Assembly: GCA_003160265.1 (NCBI GenBank)
Contig: PLQY01000055.1
Span: 1-5,356 of the forward strand
DNA length: 5,356 nt
Direction: 5' to 3'
DNA from: Peptococcaceae bacterium
GTDB lineage: Bacteria > Bacillota > DSM-12270 > Thermacetogeniales > Thermacetogeniaceae
The notes under the pieces are model-generated. The model had not been told where the DNA came from, did no database searches, and worked only from the letters and a program-made list of their open reading frames with translations. Positions 1-4,520 of this stretch are shown here, piece by piece; within the stretch, counting starts at the first letter, position 1, and each line of letters starts with the position of its first letter. A program made the translations under genes and the position numbers.

Positions 1-45
1 AGCTAAGACCCAGTTGAACCCACCTGAAGCTAAGACCCAGTTGAA
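1..45. repeat. 18-bp direct repeat, two copies 27 bp apart
   Basis: The motif AGCTAAGACCCAGTTGAA occurs at 1-18 and again, exactly, at 28-45, separated by CCCACCTGA. The period is 27 bp and the array may continue beyond the left edge. The second copy holds the stop codon (30-32) and the last four sense codons of the patatin gene. Closely spaced copies of one motif are typical of transposase-binding sites near the end of some insertion sequences (IS21-type ends, for example) and also of short tandem repeats. No transposase gene is visible, so the nature of the repeat is open. Confidence 0.75.
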
Positions 46-1265
46 TGCAAGCAAGCCACCAGGGCTGCGGTTAACCGGTCCAGCACCGGCTCCCGCATGG
101 CGCGCAGTAGCAGTTCGTTCCCATGCATGATCTTGGGCAACCTGGCGCTGACAGGCCCCAGTTGTAGGCGCTTTGCCCGGTAGCACCAGACCACCTGTTG
201 CAGGAATTCATCCCAGGAGTAAATCTGGAAGCGCTCCACGCCTGATGCCGCCGCCACCCGCTCCAGCAAGGCGATCACGATCTCCCGGTAGGAGGCGGCG
301 CCACCCACCCCTAGCAATTCGGCCGCCAGGGGCACCAGCCGCTCCAGGAGCATTCTCCTCACGGGCATTTCGGCAGGAAGGCCGATCTCCTCCCTGATAG
401 TGGTCAACCGGTCATCCCCGATCCCGAGCAGCAGATGTAGAAAATACTCCTCATCCCGGCCTACCTCGAGGTAGTACCTGCGGCCCTGGTAGCCCTTGAA
501 AACTTTGAGAGTGTCAAAATGGCCCAGCTTGATGTTTTTTGCGGCCCGTTCCCGGGAAAAATCCAGCATCCCGCCTAGGCTCTCGCTGGGCTTGATATAG
601 GTCACCTCGACATCCTTCGTTTCCTGCCACCTGGCGCGGCTGAACCCACCCAGCCTGACAGCGACGATCCGGGTAAAACCCCGGGCCGCCAGGAGGTCGA
701 TCGGCAGATTGTCATAGAATCCGCCGTCCAGGACCAACCTGCCGTCGATATGCTGTCTCTTGAAGACGGGTAGCCTGGCGCTGGCCAGGAGATAGTCGAT
801 CAACTGCCCCGTGGGCACAGCGTCGATATAAATTTTCAGGGGGCTCCAGGTAGACAGGGAGACGGTGACAAATCCGAACTCCAGGCCGGCGGCCCTGACC
901 CTGGCCTCGTCGATAACCTCACCCATCAGAAGGCGCAGGGGGGCCGTGTCAATCCCGTCCCTGAAGATGCTCTTGAACCGCTGCAGCAGGCTGGAGGCAT
1001 CATTCGGCGAGATCTCCAGCCGCTTCAGCCGCTCATATAGAGCCTCGTCGATGCTCAAGATCCGGGATAGCCTGATCTCGCTCCAGATCTCCAGGGCGCG
1101 GTCGAGGTCCCCCTGTACCATCATCGCCCCGTTCAGGGCGCCCACCGAGGTTCCGGCCACCCCCCCATATTCCAGTCCCAATTCTCTTATGGCCTGCCAG
1201 GCACCCACCTGGTAGGCGCCCCTGGCCCCGCCGCCCTCCAGGACGATACCGTACACGTCGCTCAT
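30..1265 (-). CDS. Patatin-like phospholipase family protein
   Basis: This 411-residue protein is a predicted Ser-Asp dyad acyl hydrolase of the bacterial patatin/RssA-type family; such enzymes release fatty acids from lipids. The sequence shows the oxyanion-hole loop GGGARG at residues 11-16, the nucleophile elbow GTSVG at 38-42 (Ser40) and the dyad motif DGG at 180-182 (Asp180). ASARLP at 161-166 corresponds to the usual ASxALP motif. All catalytic elements are intact. There is no signal peptide or membrane segment, so it is probably cytosolic. The catalytic part ends near residue 210. The remaining 200 residues, with PSESLGGMLDF near 225-240 and a helical tail, have no motif I can name. 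The start is ATG at 1265-1263, with GGGGTGA (1275-1281) nine bases upstream as ribosome-binding site. It is set apart from the EF-G gene by the terminator at 1376-1402. The last codons lie inside the 18-bp repeat, so the C-terminus may have been altered by an insertion. Its substrate is unknown. Confidence 0.93.
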   Translation of the reverse strand: MSDVYGIVLEGGGARGAYQVGAWQAIRELGLEYGGVAGTSVGALNGAMMVQGDLDRALEIWSEIRLSRILSIDEALYERLKRLEISPNDASSLLQRFKSIFRDGIDTAPLRLLMGEVIDEARVRAAGLEFGFVTVSLSTWSPLKIYIDAVPTGQLIDYLLASARLPVFKRQHIDGRLVLDGGFYDNLPIDLLAARGFTRIVAVRLGGFSRARWQETKDVEVTYIKPSESLGGMLDFSRERAAKNIKLGHFDTLKVFKGYQGRRYYLEVGRDEEYFLHLLLGIGDDRLTTIREEIGLPAEMPVRRMLLERLVPLAAELLGVGGAASYREIVIALLERVAAASGVERFQIYSWDEFLQQVVWCYRAKRLQLGPVSARLPKIMHGNELLLRAMREPVLDRLTAALVACLHSTGS

Positions 1266-1277
1266 GCCAATAAGTCA

Positions 1278-1286
1278 CCCCCCCCC
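1278..1286 (-). repeat. G9 homopolymer in the patatin 5' region
   Basis: Nine consecutive C on the plus strand are G9 on the coding strand. The tract starts directly after the putative -10 box and runs into the Shine-Dalgarno-like GGGGTGA. Tracts of this length are prone to replication slippage and to slippage by RNA polymerase. The tract is upstream of the ATG, so a length change would alter spacing or transcript start rather than reading frame. Confidence 0.85.
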
Positions 1287-1315
1287 ATTACATGTGCGTC
1301 ATAAGTGTTCTCCAA
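1287..1315 (-). promoter_or_regulatory. Putative promoter of the patatin gene
   Basis: On the minus strand TTGGAG (1315-1310) and TGTAAT (1292-1287) are separated by exactly 17 bp. The -10 matches TATAAT at five of six positions, while the -35 keeps only TTG. The predicted start site falls inside the G9 tract. A promoter is needed somewhere between the upstream terminator (1376-1402) and the ATG, and this is the best candidate I found there. Confidence 0.35.
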
Positions 1316-1375
1316 CAGAGTCGGGATTCCTGCATTGATTCCTCACGCGTTAAGCTGAGCAGTTTTTGGAACAGC

Positions 1376-1402
1376 AAAAAGCCGCAACCATCCAGTTGCG
1401 GC
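1376..1402 (-). terminator. Rho-independent terminator of the EF-G-like gene
   Basis: On the minus strand a perfect 8-bp GC-rich stem, GCCGCAAC paired with GTTGCGGC around a 6-nt loop, is followed immediately by TTTTT (1380-1376). It lies 49 bp past the stop codon of the EF-G-like gene. A smaller hairpin (CGGCC/GGCCG, 1416-1430) precedes it. No T-run follows the stem on the plus strand, so it acts in one direction only. Confidence 0.92.
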
Positions 1403-1451
1403 GCTTGACTGATCCCGGCCGGAGAGGCCGCTTGCCTATCTGAAACCGGCT

Positions 1452-3506
1452 CTATTTTTCTCTTTCCTTCTCCAGTTCCGCCTTGTGCTTTTCGATGATC
1501 TCCTCAGCCAGCCTGGCAGGAGTCTCGTCATACTGGAAAAACTCCATTTTAAAGGTGCCGCGCCCCTGGGTGATGGATTTCAGGACGATGGCGTAATCCG
1601 CCAATTCGGCCAGGGGAGCCGTGGCCCTGATTACCTGGACGCCGCCGTCCCGGGATTCCATCCCCAGAATCCGGCCGCGCCTGCTGTTGAAGTCTCCCAT
1701 GATATCACCCATGAACTGCTCCGGAACCGTCACCTCCACATTCATGACCGGTTCCAGCAGCACCGGGTTCGCCTTCTCCATACCGTTCTTGAAGCTCAGG
1801 ATCGCGGCCAGCTTGAAAGCCAGCTCCGAGGAGTCCACCGGGTGGAAGGACCCGTCGTAGAGGGTTGCCCTGAGTCCGGTGACCGGATAGCCCGCCAGCA
1901 CCCCTTCGTTCAAGGCCTCGCGCACGCCCTTTTCCACAGCCGGGTAGTACTGCCGGGGGACCGCCCCGCCAAAGACCTTCTCTGCGAATTCAAAGTCGCC
2001 TTCGGGCATGGGCTCCAGGGTCATCCAGACGTGGCCGAACTGGCCGCGGCCGCCGGTCTGTTTCTTGTGCCTGCCTTCAGACTGAACCGTGGAACGAATA
2101 GTCTCCCGGTAGGGAATCTTCGGTTTCTTCGAGGTTACCTCCACGCCAAACTTCTGCTGCAAGCGCTCCAGAACGATCTCCAGGTGGGTATCCCCCATTC
2201 CGGTGAGAATCGTTTCCTTCGTCTCCGTGTTCTTGGAGAGACGGATGGTGGGGTCGGCCTCCACCAGCTTGGCCATGGCGCTGCCGAGCTTGTCCTCGTC
2301 TACCTTGCTCTTGGGCTCGATGGCAAAGGAGAGGTTGGGTTCGGGAAAATCGATACCGGGCAGGATTATCACCTTATCCTTGCGGCACAGAGTATTGCCC
2401 GTGCCAGTCTCCTGGAGCTTGGCTACTGCGGCCAGGTCCCCGGCCTTGACTTCGGTGACGTTTTCCTGCTGCTTGCCGCGCATCACGAACAACTGGGCGA
2501 TCTTCTCTTCCTTCTCCTTGTTGGCGTTGTATACCTGGCTATCGGATTTCAGAACGCCGCCAAAGACCCGGAAAAAGCTCACTTTGCCCACGTAGGGATC
2601 CGCCATGGTCTTGTAGACGAGCGCTGCCAACGGCTCCTGCTGCGGGTTGGCGCCCGGCTCGGCCAGGTCGGCCGGCGAGGGTATCACGTTGACTATAAAG
2701 TCCATCAGGTGCCTGATGCCGATATTGTTCAGGGACGAACCGCAGAGCACGGGAACCAGGCTCTGGGACTGGAAGGCCTTCTTCAATCCGGTGAAGATCT
2801 CCTCACCCGTCAGGGTCTCACCGTCCAGGTAGCGCATCAACAGCTCATCATCACCCTCGGCTGCTGCCTCCATAAGGTTCTGGTGGGCCTCCTGGGCGGC
2901 GCTGAGGAGATCGCCGGGGATCTCCTGCTCCTGGTAGGAACCATCCTTGTTGTACCGGTAAGCTTTCATCGTCAACAGATCGACAATTCCGGAGAATTGC
3001 GTCTCCGACCCGATCGGCAGTTCGACCGGTACAGCGTTGCACTTCAGGATATCCTTGACCTGGTCCAATACCCGGTCAAAGTTGGCGTTTTCCCGGTCCA
3101 TCTTATTGATAAAGATCATTTTAGGAAGTTTCACCCGGTTGGCTTCCTGCCAGCCGATCTCCGTCTGCACCTCCACACCGGCGACGGCCTCGACCACTGT
3201 CATGATACTGTCCACCACTCTCAGGGCGCTCTTGACCTCGCTGAAAAAGTCAGCATATCCGGGAGTATCCAGAATATTTATCTTGCACTCCTTCCATTCG
3301 CAAGGAGCCATCGTCGTGCTGACCGAGATCTTTCTTTTAATCTCCTCGGGCAGATAGTCAGTAGTGGCGTTGCCCTCGTCAACCCGGCCCAGCCGCGTGG
3401 TGTGACCGGCGTTAAACAGCATCGCCTCCACCAGTGACGTCTTTCCGGCGCCTCCGTGTCCGATGATGGCCAGATTGCGCAAGCGGTCTGTTTCGTAGAC
3501 TTTCAA
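1452..3506 (-). CDS. fusA2: Elongation factor G-like translational GTPase (EF-G2 type)
   Basis: This is a 684-residue, full-length five-domain EF-G relative, expected to act on the ribosome in the cytosol. The G domain shows P-loop GHGGAGKT (16-23), switch I around ISVSTT (60-65), DTPGY (80-84), NKMD (134-137) and a G5 motif CGSS (255-258). Domain II follows from about 290, domain III from about 390 (GDTHLEI at 438-444), and domain IV from about 465, with GGRGQFGHV (485-493) and the tip segment GSFHPVDSSE (552-561). Domain V ends with QGRGTFKMEF (647-656). Canonical EF-G has DTPGH and GHIDAGKT, so the catalytic-position His is Tyr84 and the P-loop Asp is Gly19. Both changes place it in the EF-G-like paralogue group rather than the main translocase. 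The start is TTG at 3506-3504, chosen because AGGAGGG (3516-3522) sits nine bases upstream. No rpsL, rpsG or tuf is nearby. It has its own promoter, long leader and terminator. Confidence 0.93.
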   Translation of the reverse strand: MKVYETDRLRNLAIIGHGGAGKTSLVEAMLFNAGHTTRLGRVDEGNATTDYLPEEIKRKISVSTTMAPCEWKECKINILDTPGYADFFSEVKSALRVVDSIMTVVEAVAGVEVQTEIGWQEANRVKLPKMIFINKMDRENANFDRVLDQVKDILKCNAVPVELPIGSETQFSGIVDLLTMKAYRYNKDGSYQEQEIPGDLLSAAQEAHQNLMEAAAEGDDELLMRYLDGETLTGEEIFTGLKKAFQSQSLVPVLCGSSLNNIGIRHLMDFIVNVIPSPADLAEPGANPQQEPLAALVYKTMADPYVGKVSFFRVFGGVLKSDSQVYNANKEKEEKIAQLFVMRGKQQENVTEVKAGDLAAVAKLQETGTGNTLCRKDKVIILPGIDFPEPNLSFAIEPKSKVDEDKLGSAMAKLVEADPTIRLSKNTETKETILTGMGDTHLEIVLERLQQKFGVEVTSKKPKIPYRETIRSTVQSEGRHKKQTGGRGQFGHVWMTLEPMPEGDFEFAEKVFGGAVPRQYYPAVEKGVREALNEGVLAGYPVTGLRATLYDGSFHPVDSSELAFKLAAILSFKNGMEKANPVLLEPVMNVEVTVPEQFMGDIMGDFNSRRGRILGMESRDGGVQVIRATAPLAELADYAIVLKSITQGRGTFKMEFFQYDETPARLAEEIIEKHKAELEKEREK

Positions 3507-3515
3507 GGCAGCTTT

Positions 3516-3522
3516 CCCTCCT
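3516..3522 (-). promoter_or_regulatory. Ribosome-binding site fixing the TTG start of the EF-G-like gene
   Basis: AGGAGGG on the minus strand lies nine bases before TTG at 3506-3504. No ATG in the same frame lies nearby, so this site supports the unusual TTG start. Confidence 0.85.
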
Positions 3523-3527
3523 CATTG

Positions 3528-3556
3528 GGGGACATTCCTCGCTGAGGCGCATCCCC
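3528..3556 (-). promoter_or_regulatory. Hairpin just upstream of the EF-G-like Shine-Dalgarno
   Basis: On the minus strand GGGGA (3556-3552) pairs with TCCCC (3532-3528), and inside it CCTC (3547-3544) pairs with GAGG (3540-3537) around a 3-nt loop. It ends 5 nt before AGGAGGG, so its folding could affect ribosome access. Confidence 0.45.
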
Positions 3557-3602
3557 ATTCCTTATTAGGTAAAACGCGAAAATACGCCGCACAGGACGTC
3601 TT

Positions 3603-3630
3603 TTTGCAAAAAACTGCAAATACACTGCAG
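3603..3630 (-). terminator. Possible attenuator: two mutually exclusive hairpins and a U-run
   Basis: On the minus strand CTGCA (3630-3626) pairs with TGCAG (3618-3614) and is followed by six T, giving a weak terminator-like shape inside the leader. The same TTTGCA (3620-3615) can instead pair with TGCAAA (3608-3603), which would bury the U-run in a loop. The stems are only 5 and 6 bp, so termination here would be inefficient without help. Confidence 0.3.
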
Positions 3631-3631
3631 G

Positions 3632-3660
3632 ATTCAAACTCCGCTTCGCTTCGTTTGAAT
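3632..3660 (-). repeat. 8-bp inverted repeat (leader hairpin)
   Basis: ATTCAAAC (3632-3639) and GTTTGAAT (3653-3660) are perfect inverted copies around a 13-nt loop rich in GCTTC repeats. It lies in the EF-G leader immediately before the attenuator-like hairpins. Confidence 0.6.
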
Positions 3661-3667
3661 TAGCCAT

Positions 3668-3697
3668 GTGCCTGTTTGCGAAGCAAACAAATGGCAC
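3668..3697 (-). repeat. Strong 12-bp leader hairpin
   Basis: GTGCC (3668-3672) pairs with GGCAC (3693-3697), stacked on TGTTTGC (3673-3679) with GCAAACA (3683-3689) around a 3-nt loop. A 3-nt bulge (3690-3692) lies on one side. An alternative outer pairing is GCCAT (3663-3667) with ATGGC (3691-3695). This is the strongest stem in the leader. No T-run follows it in either direction, so it is not a terminator. Confidence 0.65.
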
Positions 3698-3710
3698 GGC
3701 ACAATAATCC

Positions 3711-3853
3711 ATAATAACTTCGCTCATCAGAAGGATGTACACCGCATTCTTTCAGGCCGGGCGGCAAGCCCGGATGCGGTGGATTGAACTCCTACTGATT
3801 TACCCTAAACCCATCACCTGCATATATGGGGGGCATCAATGCGAAGTTATTAT
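3711..3853. repeat. 13-bp perfect inverted repeat bounding a 143-bp segment
   Basis: ATAATAACTTCGC at 3711-3723 is the exact reverse complement of 3841-3853. The 117 bp between them contain a GC-rich bulged hairpin (3741-3780) and no convincing ORF. The right copy overlaps the -10 box of the EF-G promoter. Such a layout fits a small non-autonomous (MITE-like) element that brought part of a promoter with it, or a paired operator. I could not define a target-site duplication. Confidence 0.55.
3741..3780 (-). repeat. GC-rich bulged hairpin
   Basis: ACCGCAT (3741-3747) pairs with ATGCGGT (3774-3780), enclosing CCGGGC (3757-3762) and GCCCGG (3768-3773) around a 5-nt loop. A 9-nt bulge (3748-3756) lies on one side. 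It would be the first large stem of the EF-G leader RNA. Confidence 0.6.
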
Positions 3854-3877
3854 ATTATAATTTACCAGTGAAGTCAA
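3849..3877 (-). promoter_or_regulatory. SigA-type promoter of the EF-G-like gene
   Basis: On the minus strand TTGACT (3877-3872) and a perfect TATAAT (3854-3849) are exactly 17 bp apart, with 11 of 12 consensus bases. It sits in the most AT-rich stretch of the window. The start site should be near 3842, which leaves about 335 nt of leader. No other gene on this strand starts between here and the EF-G-like gene, so that gene is the target. Confidence 0.88.
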
Positions 3878-3891
3878 TTTAGGCACTCGAA

Positions 3892-3925
3892 TACCTATAA
3901 TACAAGGGTTTTAAAAAAATAGGTA
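3892..3925. promoter_or_regulatory. Inverted repeat upstream of the EF-G promoter, possible operator
   Basis: TACCTAT (3892-3898) and ATAGGTA (3919-3925) are perfect inverted copies, centred about 32 bp upstream of the -35 box. A third partial copy, TTAGGTAA, lies at 3929-3936. The arrangement could bind a regulator; this is inferred from symmetry and position only. Confidence 0.3.
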
Positions 3926-3939
3926 CATTTAGGTAACAT
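3895..3939 (-). CDS. Possible 14-residue peptide ORF
   Basis: ATG at 3939-3937 is preceded by a perfect AGGAGGT (3951-3945) at a 5-nt spacing and opens 14 codons ending in TAG (3897-3895). The peptide, MLPKCTYFFKTLVL, is mostly hydrophobic with two lysines. The ORF begins 30 bp after the bPH gene stop, on the same strand, and ends upstream of the EF-G promoter, so it would be read from the bPH transcript. It could be a small translated peptide, a remnant of a decayed gene that kept its ribosome-binding site, or chance. The codon string (TAT TTT TTT AAA) is much more AT-rich than the neighbouring genes, which argues against an old conserved gene. Confidence 0.25.
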   Translation of the reverse strand: MLPKCTYFFKTLVL

Positions 3940-3969
3940 CGTACACCTCCTAACCGCTGTTTACGGGTG

Positions 3970-4392
3970 TTAAAGCCTGCGACGATTTCGAATATTGTTT
4001 TCTGCCAGAGATGCCCCGTAAAGCTCGCTGCCCTTCACCCCGAGAGCCGCTTTGAGCTGCTCGGCATAGTCCAGCAGCAACTCTGCCGTCTCACGGGGAT
4101 TCTTTATACCCCTCAAGACAAATATGGGCTCGGCAGCATCGACCGAGAAGAGCAGTATCCTGCCAGTTTTGAAAATCAGGTCCAGCAGGGAGCGCTCCAT
4201 CTTGACGTCCATTATCCTGTATAGCGGCAGTTGTTCCTCCTGCTGTAAGAGCACCCCTCTCTTGATGATCAGTTTTTCATGCACGATCTCATACCACTCA
4301 AAGATGATCGGCAGTCCCCACCATCGAGCCCGGTCCTTCCAACGGGGAATAGTATTCATAATAGCAGTGTCCGCAGTGTCCGCAGTGTCCAC
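3970..4392 (-). CDS. Bacterial PH domain (bPH2, YdbS/DUF304-like) protein
   Basis: This 140-residue protein is a single bPH2-type domain, with a fold related to pleckstrin homology. Residues 31-100 carry the typical pattern: aromatic FEWYEIVHEKLIIKRG (31-46), the LPLYRIMDVKMERSLLD strand-turn region (55-71), then GRILLFSVD (77-85) and a closing FVLRGIKNPRETAELL helix entry (91-106). A basic tail, RNRRRL, ends it. Most YdbS-like relatives have membrane helices before the domain. This one has none, so it is probably soluble or peripheral. The ligand is unknown. The start is GTG at 4392-4390, eight bases after AGGAGGT (4401-4407); a later ATG (residue 12) has no such site. The first codons come from a triplicated 9-bp repeat giving (DTA)3. 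It lies 128 bp downstream of the Fe-S gene with no clear terminator between, so it may share that transcript. Confidence 0.75.
   Translation of the reverse strand: MDTADTADTAIMNTIPRWKDRARWWGLPIIFEWYEIVHEKLIIKRGVLLQQEEQLPLYRIMDVKMERSLLDLIFKTGRILLFSVDAAEPIFVLRGIKNPRETAELLLDYAEQLKAALGVKGSELYGASLAENNIRNRRRL
4364..4390 (-). repeat. 9-bp tandem repeat, three perfect copies, at the bPH N-terminus
   Basis: GCAGTGTCC occurs three times head to tail at 4364-4372, 4373-4381 and 4382-4390. On the coding strand it reads GGACACTGC, encoding (Asp-Thr-Ala)3 right after the start. The unit is a multiple of three, so copy-number change would lengthen or shorten the N-terminus without frameshift. The repeated residues precede the domain and look like a recent expansion. 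Confidence 0.9.
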
Positions 4393-4397
4393 GTCAA

Positions 4398-4436
4398 GCC
4401 ACCTCCTGCCACCTATTATTCCATAAAAATGGTGGC
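4398..4436 (-). promoter_or_regulatory. Competing pairings around the bPH ribosome-binding site
   Basis: On the minus strand GCCACC (4436-4431) can pair with GGTGGC at 4413-4408, or with a second GGTGGC at 4403-4398 that overlaps the Shine-Dalgarno AGGAGGT (4407-4401). The second pairing would partly mask the ribosome-binding site. The stems are six pairs each. This is structural possibility only. Confidence 0.3.
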
Positions 4437-4520
4437 CCGGATATACCGGACCGTCTGTGTCTTTTCCCTCAGATTGCAGCAGCTTCCCGGAGACTGATAA
4501 GCCGCATCAAGGCTAAAATC

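Larger units (their letters stand above)
3507..3842 (-). promoter_or_regulatory. Long structured 5' leader of the EF-G-like gene, candidate cis-regulatory RNA
   Basis: From the predicted start site near 3842 to the TTG start there are about 335 nt of untranslated RNA rich in stems. In transcription order: ACCGCAT/ATGCGGT enclosing CCGGGC/GCCCGG (3780-3741); a 12-bp stem GTGCC plus TGTTTGC pairing with GCAAACA plus GGCAC, interrupted by a 3-nt bulge (3697-3668); ATTCAAAC/GTTTGAAT (3660-3632); two overlapping small hairpins before a U-run (3630-3603); and GGGGA/TCCCC enclosing CCTC/GAGG (3556-3528), which ends 5 nt before the Shine-Dalgarno. Two similar segments, GGAGTTCAATCC (3792-3781) and GGAGTTTGAATCC (3642-3630), also occur. 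I looked for cores of the TPP, SAM, cobalamin, c-di-GMP, fluoride, T-box and lysine classes and recognised none. A regulatory role is inferred from length and structure only. Confidence 0.5.

Noticed and set aside
865..1215. Open frames on the plus strand within the patatin gene
   Set aside because: They are shadows of the clear patatin frame and have no ribosome-binding sites or motifs.
1485..3437. 650-codon open frame on the plus strand
   Set aside because: It lies exactly antisense to the EF-G-like gene, has no family motif, and reads as the complement of GC-biased codons.
3721..3735. Hammerhead-like string CTGATGA...GAAG on the minus strand
   Set aside because: Only two bases separate the two core elements, so there is no stem II, and I found no matching cleavage-site helix.
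3503..3742. 79-codon minus-strand frame whose stop overlaps the TTG start of the EF-G-like gene
   Set aside because: It begins with GTG without a Shine-Dalgarno, runs through the leader hairpins, and its composition follows those palindromes. A translated leader peptide is not excluded but is not supported.
3755..3790. Resemblance of the GC-rich hairpin to enterobacterial REP palindromes (CCGGATGCGG)
   Set aside because: The match is about ten bases, the host looks like a Firmicute, and there is only one copy in the window.
3781..3842. GGTGATGGG segment considered as a fluoride riboswitch core
   Set aside because: The required pseudoknot partners and the conserved 3' CUGAUG block are not at the right places.
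3896..3901. TATAAT on the plus strand
   Set aside because: There is no -35 box at the right distance and no plus-strand gene downstream.
4501..4520. Possible terminator after the QueG-like gene
   Set aside because: Only a 4-bp stem (AGCC/GGCT) without a T-run; termination is unlikely.
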